A stretch of DNA of 64,000 bases, taken from Prochilodus magdalenae. Its lineage: Eukaryota > Chordata > Actinopteri > Characiformes > Prochilodontidae. The position numbers and the translations under genes are program-made. Under the pieces are notes generated by a model that saw nothing but the letters and a program-made list of their open reading frames with translations, was not told the DNA's origin and searched no databases. Below, in pieces: positions 22,627 to 34,330 of this stretch. How positions within the stretch are numbered: position 1 is the first letter of the stretch; every line of letters begins with the position of its first letter. Where the stretch lies: contig JAMWET010002878.1 of assembly GCA_024036415.1 (NCBI GenBank), positions 137,501-201,500 of the forward strand. The letters are read 5' to 3'.

Positions 22627-22909
22627 CTGTGTAAAGTGGGGAAAAGCTGGGAAAAGCTTACAGTACAGATGTACAGTATATAGATAAATAAAATATGGAT
22701 AAATCAAATACACAGCTTCGGAGTTCAAGTTTGGCATCCATGTGCTCAAATAAACAAACATGGCTCACTGCTGCCCACTACAGGCCTGACATAATTTTGA
22801 AACTAGATCCTTTGTTGTTGTTCCAGAATGAGTGTCAATAAATACCTCTGACTGCACATACACACTTTGTAAATACTGTAGCTTCACAGAACCACTGTGA
22901 GTGCCTCAC

Positions 22910-22986
22910 CTTGTTCTTCGACTGGGACGTGTTCAGTACACTCCTGGTCTCCTTTCCTGTATATATCACAACGCCTATTACAGTAC
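22910..22986 (-). CDS. ATP9B: ATP9B exon 11, A domain end
   Basis: Codes residues 331-356: [20 protein letters not shown] then QSKNK. It has Leu and Gln-Ser where mammals have Met and Asn-Pro (SVMNTSNPKNK). Acceptor cttccag, donor GTGAGG. It is 77 nt, so skipping it alone would break the frame. It sits between two inverted copies of the same Tc1-like MITE (22023-22542 and 23509-23995). Confidence 0.94.
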
Positions 22987-23508
22987 CTGGAAGAAAAGGA
23001 ACAAGAAAAGACACCTGACGTTAAACAAGACACTTCAATTAGCAGAAAAGGGATCTCACTCAACACTCTACCAACAGATGCCCTTAGACGCCAGCCCAGA
23101 AACAAATGGCTTAATATGTCTTTCTTCTAAAAATCAGCCATTACAATGTAGTTTAATAAAGTCTGATCGATTCTGCTGTTTGGTAATTGGCAGATTCATT
23201 AAGGTAAACGAATAACGGATGAAACATGTGGCATCAGTATCCATCCAAATAAGAAAGGACCTTTGCCAACAAGAGTCCTTATATGTGGTGGCTGCAAGGG
23301 CGAGCATTAGGAGTTGGCAACATGATGATATTTAGGTTTTTTTATCTGCTTTATTTGATTTTACACTAAATAAAAATGAAAAGTATTAACAGCTGTTGTA
23401 TAATAGCAATAACTGAAGTTGTCAAATTGAATACGACATATTGCACATGTTCAGTTTCAGTTTTTAAACCTGTATTTATATGTATGTGTGTTTGTGTGTG
23501 TGTATACA

Positions 23509-23995
23509 CAGCTCTGGAAATAAATCAGAGCCCACTCCAGTTTCCTCTTCAATCAGCATCTCCACATGTACAGCAGGTTCTCAGTGAGGAACCGAAGGTT
23601 GGGTTCTAGCTTTACTGGCAGGTACAGTGAGCGTCTGGTTCATAAGAACAAGGTCCAGCAGCAAACACACAGGACAACACAGCTACAGACTGGCAGAGGG
23701 CCAAAGCCACTCTCTACTGAGCGTGATGAGCGCCACCTCATTCCAGTGTCCCTTACCCACCGTAAGATGACCTCGAGTGACCTACAGAGAGAAGGGCGAG
23801 CGGTGGCTGGCGTGAAACGCACAGCGAGCATGGTTCTAAAAACAGGCTTCTGGAGGTCATTAGTGATTTTCTAAATAAACAGATCTAATACAATATCTGA
23901 TCTGGAGTTTAGGAGACATGGTTCCAGTAGTGTAGAGAATCAAATAGAACCAACACAAACCCAGAACCTGCACACCTAGAGACACTGATCACTTT
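23509..23995 (+). mobile_element. Tc1-like MITE, copy right of exon 11
   Basis: Left end CAGCTCTGGAAATAAATCAG. The body matches the reverse complement of 22023-22542 nearly throughout (TGAGGAACCGAAGGTTGGGT, GTTCATAAGAACAAGGTCCA). It ends near CACTTTGAGGTGATG. The region at 23720-23800 resembles a Tc1 transposase HTH segment in degraded form. Confidence 0.8.
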
Positions 23996-25295
23996 GAGGT
24001 GATGTCAACTGTCTGTAAAGTACTTTGTGCCGACAACAGAATGAAATGTGCTCAATGAATAAACATTGTTATTATTATGGTTTTCATCATCATTATAAGT
24101 GGATGTCAGCAGATGGGGGAAGGGTCGTCAAAGCTGCATACTGCCACACATACCCCGTATGGCGAAAGGCACAAGTGTTGTGTGTCCTGAAGTATCATGA
24201 GATCCCTACTAGCGCATGAGGGCTGATCCCACAGGTTATTCGAACGCTTTCCTTCTCAAATTCTTTTCCACTCATCAGAAAAAAAACTTTCCAAAGCATC
24301 AAATCATAAAAACAGAGAACAAAAAAATAAAAAAAAATTGCGTGGGTAAAAATATACCCCAAACAATGTCATTTGGCATCGCTGAGCTCCAGTAGCCAAT
24401 CTTTCTCTTTGGCACTAACCCTGGAGTTCTGCATTTAGAATGTTAATGAAGCAGGACTGATGGGGATATCTCCTTCCACCTGCAGGGATCCTGTGTTGAG
24501 GCTGCGTGGAAGAAAGGATGATGTCAGGTGTCTAAGTTTGAGCACGGTGTGAGGAGAGAAGGGAGGACGGACTCCGATCAAGGACAAGCCAAGGGGTGGG
24601 GGTCTAGAAGAACACCCGGGAGAACCGAACAAGGAACAACCACAGATCAATGAAAAGGTGATCGCTAACACTAGTAGGAGGGCCTTCGGGGGGCGGCTTG
24701 GCTGCTGCTCGATTAGGATCAGGTTCCGGCTTCACGGCCCTTGTAGAAGGCAGTGAAAGCGTAGCAGCGAGGCTGATCTGGGACCTGTGCTTTCGGGAGG
24801 AGTTGTATCAACAGACACTTCAGTACCCATTAACAGCTCATCGGATTTCTCTGCCCTCAGGCTGAGCGATCTCTGGTGAAACTCAGATTCTCAGGTGGAA
24901 ATGCAAGCTATACATTTCAGTGCCAACAGCATCGTCCGTCCCCTGGAAAACAATAAGCTGTGAACTTCTATCGATGCGCTGAACCAACAAACCGTTTATT
25001 AACCATCAATCTCTGTAACGGCCCTTATCATGCAATGTGCAGACGAGTCTCCAACGAGTCACAAACGCTCCTTAATAAGTAAGTAGCTTTGGCAGCACTG
25101 TAATTAACTGCTGACTAACTAACCGATGTACAGTGTTACAGATGCTTCTCATTCACATGATTCAACAAATGGAAACAATGGCCTGTGTAATCCAGTCCTT
25201 ACGTATCCCATTTCTGGAAAGGCAAAACACCACACGGAATCAGATTTTTTCAAATCCGGTTTGGGACACGTTCATATGTGAAATTTGTGATCCAT
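23996..25295. other. Intron 10 stretch without recognised features
   Basis: No exon, RNA or element boundary recognised. 24430-24900 is somewhat GC-richer. Short open frames only. Confidence 0.45.
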
Positions 25296-25299
25296 GTGT

Positions 25300-26008
25300 T
25301 TCATGTTAATCGCTCCTGGCTGGTCTTCCTCTACGGGCCATCAGACCCTTGCAACTGGTCCAGAATGCAGCAGCACTCATCTTCAATCTTCCCAAGTTCA
25401 CCCACGCCACTCCACTGCTGCGCTCCCTTCACTGGCTTCCTGTTGCTGCCAGATCAGATTTAAAACTCTGAGGCCTACAAAGCCAAGAATGGACCAGCCC
25501 CTCTCTACCTTATAGCAATGGTGAAGAGTCGATCTGTACCTCGAGCCCTTCAAGCACAGCTCGACTCGAACCGTCATCCCTGAGGACTCATGGAAGACAA
25601 GCGTCCAGACTCTTCTCCGTCAGGTGGTGGAATGAACGCCCACTGGCTGTCTGATCAGCGGAGTCGCTTGCGGTCTTCAAACACAGACTGAAGACCCGTC
25701 TCTGTGTAAAGCACTTAAGTAAGTGAGCTCTAGTAGAGGTGTATACTGAAATACTTAGTTTCTGAATTTATACTGACCATAACCTGTCTCCTCTCTAGGT
25801 ATGAGGGCTGGGTTGGGGTTGCCAGGTAGTGCACTTATGCTTATACATGTCTGTGTATTGATCTCTTTAGGTTTTAGCGCTGGCCCTTGTTCCGGCAGTG
25901 TCTGAGCTCATTGTGAGTTCTACACTCTGGGAAACATTATCCAACGAAACACTGAGCACGGTTGTAAGTCCTTCTGGATAAGAGCGTCTGCAAAATGCCT
26001 TGAAAACT
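25300..26008 (+). pseudogene. L2-type LINE, 3' part
   Basis: The frame near 25345-25465 reads LQLVQNAAALIFNLPKF, then LLRSLHWLPVAAR and a stop. This is the well-known C-terminal region of fish L2/CR1-clade ORF2. Later stretches (near 25490-25710) match this protein family in shifted frames. The tail CTTCTGGATAAGAGCGTCTG (25971-25990) is the typical 3' end, shared with the SINE at 8975. It is 5'-truncated and frameshifted. Confidence 0.85.
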
Positions 26009-26039
26009 TGAAAACTTGTCATGATTTCATGCACTGATG

Positions 26040-26440
26040 ATCTCACCCATCAATCTTTGGGTTGATGTTTCAGTTGCTATATTTCGCCAAGATATGGCAG
26101 AGCTCAGCCATAGGAGAACAGGACTGCAGTGTCTTAGAGAAGTTACAAGTGTTCAAAACGGTAAAGGAAAACCAAGGACACAAACCGAAGAACTGGCCGT
26201 GGCAAATAATATGTCTTTACAGCACGCTAGAACACTTGAAGCACAGCGTTCAGACTCTGGAACTTCGTGATCACTCCTGTGATACCGGCAAAGATGAAAT
26301 TTAGCAGCGCGATTTGTTCAGACTGATGTTGAATACATTTCACATTTAAAAGATACTGGGAACGGCCGAAGAGGAAAACCAGACTTGGTGAAAAGATTTC
26401 TCAAATTTGTAGCCTGTTTTAACTGACAAAAGTACAAAGA
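26040..26440 (+). repeat. Possible Tc1-like HTH remnant (weak)
   Basis: Fragments such as RTGLQCLREV and a basic GNGRRGKPRLVKRFLKF stretch (about 26355-26405) resemble Tc1 N-termini. No ends found. Confidence 0.25.
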
Positions 26441-26516
26441 AAATTACTTTTAACTTTTGACCAAGTTAATAAGACAGCAAATTAGTCCCTTGTGACTGAA
26501 GCACACCTAATACACC

Positions 26517-26962
26517 TCTACGAGCACCAGTGACAGGTGTGACTGGATTTGCCATGAACTGGACAAGTTTCGGGATGTACACCACATGAACGTTCAGACA
26601 CTCTTACTTTAAAGAATTGGTCCAGATTTGGTGGATGCCTTCTCTGTTCTCTTGTAGACTGGGATTTTAGCCACTGCTGGTAGACCCGTATGACGTATAC
26701 GCTTCCGTACACTGCAGATTTCAGCTTCACCTGCAGACTTAAGTCTAGTTGGGCCACGCCCACACTACACGGTCCTTTTGGCCACGCCCATTAACATCTG
26801 CTCTGGAGCCATTTTCCACACATGGAACGAGACATTCCCTGCACTGTAGCACCTCTTCCCAATCTATGGATCCCGTCACTCACACCCCGCAGGGAATTAA
26901 TAGTCCCATCATCCTTGTGTAGCACCATTTTCAGGAGCCTGAAGCCACCTCCACCTTAAACC
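26517..26962 (-). mobile_element. HTH transposon relic family, copy 5 (inverted)
   Basis: The reverse complement matches the other copies from GGTGGAGGTGGCTTCAGGCT-like sequence to the CAATCACA/GGTGCTC end. It has extra changes and small deletions. Confidence 0.6.
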
Positions 26963-27154
26963 CATAAAGGACTCAACCATAATGTATAGAAATAGCTGCT
27001 GTATTCACACCTCCACAGGTCCATAACCATACAGGGAAGCGTATCAGAACAGGCAGTGAAAAACTGCTCAGCGTGTGTGTTCCTTCTTCTACTCTGCTGA
27101 TGTGTGCGGAAGGTTGGTGTATGTGTAAGTAGAAGAAAATAGGGCTTTGCTCAC

Positions 27155-27230
27155 CAGATGCCACCACAGTACTCGCCCACAGGGTGTTCTCAATACTCAG
27201 ACTTTCATGAATGGGAGGGTCACAGTCCTC
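27155..27230 (-). CDS. ATP9B: ATP9B exon 10, A domain toward M3
   Basis: Codes residues 306-330 plus one base: [20 protein letters not shown] then TVVASG. The family sequence usually has EDSDPP; here Ser is replaced by Cys. Acceptor ccctacag, donor GTGAGC. 76 nt. Confidence 0.95.
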
Positions 27231-27429
27231 CTGTAGGGGGAAAAAAAGACCAACATTAAAACCGTGGATCATGCTGGGAACATAACTGAGAAGGAAAGTT
27301 ACTTCTGTACTGCAAACAAAGATCAGAAACACAAATCCCAATATTTGTCATCGCTTGGGAAGCTTTCAGCTAACACGTTAGAATCCTACTGTGTAGGTGA
27401 AGGAGCTCGGTAAAGTTCTAATGGAGAAC

Positions 27430-27722
27430 ATTCTACATCCATGGTGCACCACGCAGGCGCCCGCTTTAGGCTTTCAGACTAATGATAAGGAAGATAAGAG
27501 AGAAGCCAGAAGACACTTGAGAACAGCAAAGAGTCATCTCAATTTATACACCCCCCCAAAAAAAACCCTCAGCAATAAAGATACTGAACTCATCATGTTT
27601 GGAGAAAGAAGAGCTGCAGGTACAATCATAAGAACTCCATATCCACAGAGTGAAGATGGGAGCATCGTGATATAGGGCTGCTTCTCTATGGTACAGGGGC
27701 ATTATTCAACATCAATAATGTT
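27430..27722 (+). pseudogene. Tc1-like transposase fragment
   Basis: The frame reads HLRTAKSHLNLYTPPKKTLS then NKDTELIMFG and, after a stop, GCFSM. This parallels the Tc1 segment around the first catalytic Asp and the GGGSIMLWGCF box (here DGSIVI-stop-GCFS). Degraded. Confidence 0.5.
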
Positions 27723-27744
27723 GACGCGTTTGTTGTCACGCGTC

Positions 27745-28087
27745 ACACGTCCAGAAGGCCTGGTGTCCCTCCACCTCCACCCCTACCGCACCATCTGCAG
27801 GAACTGTGTGAGGATGTTCAAGCTGCATGGGATGGATTATCACAGGACTCCATTAGGAACCTCTACAGCTCCATACCGAGACGTCTGGCGTGTTGGGTTA
27901 GCAAACACGGCGGCCCGACGCCATACTGAGAGACAGACTTCTGTATGTGTAGCTCAATAAATATTGATCATATCAGTCTAAATTTATCATCAGTTATTGA
28001 TCCTGGTCACCTTTATCCTCCTTCCCAACAGCACCGCACTCCCACACCTCCTTCTGGATGCAGATATTCTTTTGATGACGAGTGTAA
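27745..28087 (+). pseudogene. Tc1-like transposase 3' end, family B copy 1
   Basis: In a shifted frame it ends SIRNLYSSIPRRL..W then KHGG-PTPY and a stop, the usual Tc1 C-terminus (R-MPRR...GG-T-Y). The following 3' region and end CCTTCTGGATGCAGATATTC match the other two copies in this window. Confidence 0.75.
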
Positions 28088-28099
28088 TAAACATATAAA

Positions 28100-29020
28100 T
28101 ATATAAGCTGAAGTTTATAACACTCAAATCTACTGGGCCTGAAGGCGATTTGCCCAGAGGAATGGGCCAAACCTGAACCACAACGCTGCGAATGGCTAAT
28201 TACTTCCAAAAGTAGATGTTCTGAAGACGTAACTGCCAACAACAGCTTTGCAACAAGGTACTAATTTGTGGTGTTTGAACACTTCTTTTCTATCCGTGTC
28301 ATTTGTATATATACATCTTTCATATTGTTGTTTATGTTTACTGTTTTTTATTCATATTCATAAACACAAAGTCATTAAAGATGTATATATATTCCCTGGA
28401 AGTTCGTTAAATCACAAAGAGTGCCTGAATGCTTGTTTGTCCTCACTGTAAAGAGAACCAGTTATATTTAGTAGAGGGAGGAAAAAGAGTGGAGAACATC
28501 ACGCTCCTTTGTTTGCCAAAGAGTACTTCATAAATTAGGAGCAGGAACTGAAATTATATCTTTGAATTAATCTGTCCACACTTCATGCTGCGGTCAGATG
28601 ATCTGTAATTTGCGAGTGTCAGAGGGTTTATAATATATAGTGAGAATGAGGCCCACACGCACGCTGAGGCTGCTTCGTACGAGAGCGCACACACTCCGGC
28701 CCGTTCGGGTCGTCTCTATCTGCTCAGCAGATGTAGTAATCTTCCACAGTCAGATTACAAGGCTTCTCTGATCCCGCAGTTCTGTCCAGCTAAATGAGCT
28801 CCGACCTCTGTCGTGCTTACACCATGTTACTGGAAATTACAGCTGACTAAAGCAGAGCTGGCCTAAGGCGAAAACACGAACCAAGGTCTTGTTGTGCAAT
28901 ACGGACTATTCAATCAAACTTAGACGACAAGGCAAAGTCAAGCAGGCAGCTGAATACAGAAGTGTAGAAGCTCCTGGGCAATCTCACAATGAGAAATACT
29001 AATACACTGACTTCACTCGT
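28100..29020. other. Intron 9 stretch between inverted Tc1 copies
   Basis: No exon seen. 28460-28870 looks unique and non-repetitive. It lies between the plus copy (27745-28087) and the minus copy (29025-29547) of the same Tc1 family. Confidence 0.45.
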
Positions 29021-29024
29021 CCTC

Positions 29025-29547
29025 AAACAACAGCTGCACCCAGAAGGAGGTGTGGGAGTGCGGGTGTGTTGGGAAGGACGATAAAGGTGACCAGGATCAA
29101 TAACTGATGATAAATTTAGACTGATATGATCAATATTTATTGAGCTACACATACAGAAGTCTGTCTCTCAGTATGGCGCTGGGACGCCGTGCTTGCTAAC
29201 CCATCACGCCAGACGTCTCGGTATGGAGCTGTAGAGGTTCCTAATGGAGTCCTGTGATAATCCATCCCATGCAGCTTGAACATCCTCACACAGTTCCTGC
29301 AGATGGTGCGGTAGGGGTGGAGGTGGAGGGACACCAGGCCTTCTGGACGTGTGACTGCACACCGTTCATCTTGGTGCTGACCACGGTGCCTCCACACACG
29401 GACTCGTTGGGCGTCTCCACCAAGACTAAAGCGGGACTCGTCACTGAAGATGACCCGCTGCCATCCTGAGTCACTCCATGACAGTCTGACACGAGACCAC
29501 TGCAGTCTTTGGTGACAATTTAGATGAAACAATCTTAAATTAGTCAA
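29025..29547 (-). pseudogene. Tc1-like transposase, family B copy 2
   Basis: On the minus strand it reads SDSGWQRVIFSDESRFSLGG, where SDES holds the first catalytic Asp, then RVRVWRHRG. A large internal deletion follows, and the C-terminus is frameshifted. The outer end is at ACAGCTGCACCCAGAAGGAG (29029-29048). Confidence 0.8.
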
Positions 29548-29549
29548 AA

Positions 29550-30149
29550 ATTAATTTAAGAATAACAAATACAAAATAAAAATTAAACTTTATTATTAAA
29601 TATTATTATTAATTATTAAGCACATTTTAAGAAACATGCTGCGAGTTCTGTAAAATGATTTTACTCAATAAAATGACTAAAGGGAAAAAAAAACAAATAG
29701 ATGGGCCCGATTTCCCCAGCCCTATTCAAAATACGACCTTACTAATTACCAAGTTCCTTCACACTTCGCAACACAGAGGACGGCAAAGCTGAAAGATTCC
29801 TCGCACTGCACCTGCTCGCACTAACACATTCACGCTCTTAAATGCAGACGTATGATGAGAAAGCATCGGGGGTCAGTCGGGTTACAGATCGAATGACTTG
29901 TCTGATATGACAACTATGACGACTCAGCAGAACCCATACTGCTTATGCTCAAAGCCATGGAGGGAGAAAAATACACCATAAGGGAAGGTTATGGGGATAA
30001 ATGGCTATTGACATTCAGGCTAATGCAAGGGCAATGAGGCATCGTTGTGCAGTCACAGTTTGGCAGTCTCTGTGAAAAATGCCATGTCAACACTTGAGCA
30101 CAGGATCCAGTGTAGTGTCTGTAGAGAAATAGTGAGGTATGTAGAAGCC

Positions 30150-30185
<36 letters not shown>

Positions 30186-30590
30186 CATCATTATAATTAA
30201 AACATATACAAAATAATACTTCATTCTGTATGCTCTAGTCATTGTGTTTCACAGATTCTGCAACATATTTGCATAATTAAGTTGTTGAGATGTAAACAAA
30301 AGGCATTCTGGGTTTATTTTGATGCTCACTTATAGATAAATTCAGAATCGTTTATAGTGGTGGTAAATGGAACCAGACGTCCACCTCTAAAAGCTCTTGC
30401 GGAGAAGGTTATTAGATTAACTTGTAAATAATGTGTGTGACTGTACAATACCTTTAGAACTTGAAACTGGGCAACGCAGGATGAAGTACACACACCATAT
30501 AGCCAAGTTAGAAGTTGGGATCCCCCAAGCCAAAGTCTTCCTCCTCCAGTATCAGTAAAAGTTCCTCCCTTTAGTCCTCCACTGGAGTAA
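29550..30590. other. Intron 9 stretch with ATT microsatellite
   Basis: (ATT)n at about 30150-30186; the rest is unassigned. No gene seen. Confidence 0.5.
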
Positions 30591-30592
30591 CA

Positions 30593-31412
30593 GTACTAGA
30601 GTATGTACCTTCAGATGTACTTAAGTATGGAGAGTAACAGTACTAAAGTATTTACCTCCAGATGTACTTAAGTATGGAGAGTAACAGTACTAAAGTATTT
30701 ACCTTCAGATGTACTTAAGTATGGAGAGTAACAGTACTAAAGTATGTACCTCCAGATGTACTTAAGTATGGAGAGTAACAGTACTAAAGTATGTACCTTC
30801 AGATGTACTTAAGTATGGAGAGTACCAGTACTAAAGTATGTACCTTCAGATGTACTTAAGTATGGAGAGTACCAGTACTAAAGTATGTACCCTTCAGATG
30901 TACTTAAGTATGGAGAGTAAACAATACTAAAGTATTTTACCTCCAGATGTACTTAAGTATGGAGAGTAGTAACAGTATTATCCTTCATGAGTACTAAAGT
31001 ATGTACCTCCAGATGTACTTAAGTATGGAGAGTAACAGTACTAAAGTATGTACCTTCAGATGTACTTAAGTATGGAGAGTACCAGTACTAAAGTATGTAC
31101 CTTCAGATGTACTTAAGTATGGAGAGTACCAGTACTAAAGTATGTACCTTCAGATGTAGTTAAGTATGGAGAGTACCAGTACTAAAGTATGTACCTTCAG
31201 ATGTACTGAAGGATGGAGAGTAACAGTACTAAAGTATGTACCTTCAGATGTACTTAAGTATGGAGAGTACCAGTACTAAAGTATGTACCTTCAGATGTAC
31301 TGAAGGATGGAGAGTAACAGTACTAAAGTATGTACCTTCAGATGTACTTAAGTATGGAGAGTAACAGTACTAAAGTATGTACCTTCAGATGTACTGAAGT
31401 ATGGAGAGTAAC
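30593..31412 (+). repeat. 47-bp minisatellite, about 17 units
   Basis: The unit contains TACCTTCAGATGTACTTAAG, TATGGAGAGTAACAG and TACTAAAGTATG. Variants alternate AACAG/ACCAG and CCTTC/CCTCC. A few units have insertions (30890-30990), and some later ones read ACTGAAGGATGG. The repeated ACTTAAGT and AGTACT palindromes make each unit partly self-complementary. Confidence 0.95.
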
Positions 31413-32417
31413 AGGAGCATGGTTTATTACGGCTCTAATGTCCTATTATCATTTCTGGAACAGGACTCTTCATCAGCTCAGTGTAGGTGAAGAGACTCTA
31501 GTGTCTCTCAGTCCACCAGTCTTCAATAGAAGCTCATTCATTAGTCTGACACTGACGTCTATTCACATCATCATCAGCACAGAAAACTGAAGGACAACAG
31601 GTTCCATTAGCTAGAACCAAGTTCTGTCCAAACAAGCTCAAAACAAAGTGACCGCTGTATCCTGATTGGTGGACTCACTACAGGCTGCTTCCTTCATTTG
31701 AACAAGTCACGTAGTATTTATGCGCACATAAGCCAAAAGGAAGGGCAGATTTGGTTGTACCTGATGACCGTAACCAATCACACTTACTATCAGTCCAACA
31801 CTGGAACTGGGTGTAGTTTCTGTGCTCTGGTGAAGCCTGAGTAACATTTACATTCCTTTAATTAAATAAAAAAAATAGTAAAATTCTACTTTGCTATGAA
31901 TGTTAGATAGCTATCCATAATCTTCCTCAGAATTAAAATGCTGGTTGATCTACGCAAGAGCTCTGCAGACCTGGCTGGAGAAGGACTCAAAAAAGGAAAT
32001 CCGCTTCAGGGTCAGTATTCACCATTGGTATTCTACTGATGTGGCCCGGAAGAGTCTGATCCTGGACCTGCCCTGTACATACAGGCTCAGAAGAGTGAGT
32101 CAGCACAGGAAGTGATCTCCATCCTCCGCCTGCTGTGTGGCCAAGAGTGAAGACTCCACACAAAGACAGGCTTTGTGTGGGGGCTCCCTCTGCCCCTGTC
32201 TTTTTTCGCACTAATCTGCTGTTAATAAGGAGCTCTGCTCAGCCAGAGAGCTGGGAGGAGCCATGCGGGCCTGTGAAGTCATCCCCATCACGAAACGTGC
32301 AGCTTTACATCCCACGGACCTCCTAATGAACTAATACGTTAACATTAAACGGCTGCTAGGAGTTATCAATAAGGACATGGTTCCCAATGAACCAGTGACA
32401 GTAGTAGCTGCAGCTTG
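31413..32417. other. Intron 9 stretch without recognised features
   Basis: No gene or element ends recognised. Short open frames at 31987-32326 on both strands look accidental. Confidence 0.45.
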
Positions 32418-32418
32418 T

Positions 32419-32905
32419 CACCGTGTGTGTTTAAGGTGGTAGTAACTTCAGGTTCCTGCAGATGGCGCTGCTGCACAAGGATGATGGGGCTATAAACCCC
32501 TGAGGGGTGTGAGTGAAGGGATCCGTAGTTTGGGAAGAGGTGCTACAGTGCAGGGAATGTCTCGTTCCATGTGTGGGAAATGGCTCCAGAGCAGATTGGC
32601 TAAAAGGAGGGACTGCATGTGGGCGTGGCCAAAGACCATAGTGTGAAGGAAGTAGCTGAGTCTGCAGGTGCATGGAAGCGTACTGTCATACGGGTCTACC
32701 AGCAGTGGATACAATCCCAGTCTACGGGGAATTCTCCTCGGAATTGGGCCAGGGAAGGCATCCATCAAATCTGGACCAACTTCCCAATGTCTGAACATTG
32801 ATGCGGCCTACATCCAGAAACTTGTCCAGTCCATGCCAAATCCAATCACAGCTGTTACTGGTGCTCAGGGAGGAATTACATGTCTCACTCACAGGGGACT
32901 TTTCT
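32419..32905 (+). mobile_element. HTH transposon relic family, copy 6
   Basis: Begins in GTGTTTAAGGTGGTAGTAAC and keeps the HTH frame from 32619 (GVAKDHSVKEVAESAGAWKR then VYQQWIQSQSTGNSPRN). The end is near CACTCACAGGGGAC. It lies about 220 bp from exon 9. Confidence 0.65.
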
Positions 32906-33121
32906 CTGAAGATCTTATAAGGAGGGTTTCTGCCTGGACTGCATTTAGAACGGGGCACAGGTTACAGGTCAGCCAATCAGAACAGACGTCATTTAAATGT
33001 GTCAGTACTTCGTGACAGTAAGGGGTCAACAGGTCGTGCTTCTGAAGTAATGCACTCCAAGGATACCCATTTAAGGCTTCTGCTGCATTCAAAAATGTGA
33101 GGATGCATAGAAAACACATAC

Positions 33122-33202
33122 CCTGGTGAAGTTCCCTTCAAAACTGTGAATGTCCAGCTGAGGCTTCTGAGCGTAGACGTATGCGCTGACGGAGAACAAA
33201 TC
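33122..33202 (-). CDS. ATP9B: ATP9B exon 9, A domain
   Basis: Codes residues 279-305: [20 protein letters not shown] then FEGNFTR. It closely matches the mammalian ATP9B segment; ATP9A differs (SYVYAEEPNIDIHNF), which supports the paralogue call. Acceptor tcctgcag, donor GTATGT; phase 0 at both ends (81 nt). Confidence 0.95.
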
Positions 33203-33524
33203 CTGCAGGAAATGACAGGAGATGAAGATGAAATGCACACACATATACAATAGGGCTGTGTATGGGCTAGAACCTATACGTATCATGATACGGGGTTACA
33301 TGACTCAGGGATGACTATAATATATTGTTATATTGTAAGCAGGGTGATATATAGTGATCTAATTTTAGGAAAACTGACCAAAAAAAAAAAACAAAAAAAA
33401 AAAAAAACACCACCAGCACCATATGTAGAGGCTTAGCTAGTGGTGCTGGGCGCAGGATGTGGAACAGCTGAATGGTTGTAGATCAAGGTAGGCAACACTG
33501 CTATCTAGCTGTCAGGAATCACGG

Positions 33525-34330
33525 TCTGGCACCAATCTTCGTTCTCATGGCCTCAATTTTCATTGTTATGCTGAAGATATCAGATTTATCTTAGCCTCAA
33601 ACCCTCTGAATCTTTTCAACCTTCCGCACGGTTGCTCTGCATTCAGGAGTTAACAAACAGGTTGATTGCTAACTTTCTCAACCCTAAAGCTAAATAAACT
33701 GAATTTATAATTGTTGGTACCAAGACAGCCACCTCTGCTTACCCCGACTGTGTGCTTGTTGTTTAATCAGTTTTGCATCTCGTGTTAAATCTCTGACAAA
33801 GCCTGTGGTTTTCCATCTTTGCAGTATTGCTAGACTCCGCCCACTGGTTACTTCCAAAGATGTTGAGATTTTGGTTCATGTATTTATTACATCTAGGTCG
33901 GATTACTGCAGTGCTCTGTTCCATGGTCTACCCTCCAAAACCCATCGCAGTGCATTCAAAACTCCGCAGCCAGAGTCCTGGTATGCACCCCATCCTTCAT
34001 CAGCTACACTGGCTACCAGTCACTGGCTACCAGTCACAGAGCACATCCACTATAAAACCCTGCTACTGAGCTTTAAAGCCTTACACGGACTAGCACCCAC
34101 AAATCTCTCAGCCCTCTTACATCCTTATGCTCCATCCCGCAAGCTAAGGTCCTCAGACTCTCGTCTCCTGGCTGTTTCTGAGTTCAAGCTTTCCGCTATG
34201 GATAGCAGGGCCCTTAGTGTTGCTGCCCCCCTCCACACTCTGAATACCCTTACCTTCAGCTATTCTCACTTCTCCCTCACTTAACATCTTTAAAGCCCAC
34301 TTAAAAACAGAACATTTTTCAGAACATGTT
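33525..34330 (+). pseudogene. LINE ORF2 C-terminal fragment
   Basis: A decayed (Y)ADDTQIY box (HCYAEDIRFI) lies near 33560. From 33805 the frame reads FHLCSIARLRPLVTSKD, then SRSDYCSALFHGLPSK, HWLPVTEHIHYKTLLLSFKA and LHGLAPTNLSALLHPYAPSR. This is the classic thumb/C-terminal region of fish L2/Rex-like LINEs. Truncated and frameshifted. Confidence 0.85.

Noticed and set aside
30593..31412. CRISPR array
   Set aside because: Head-to-tail units with no unique spacers, in a vertebrate intron; no cas genes.
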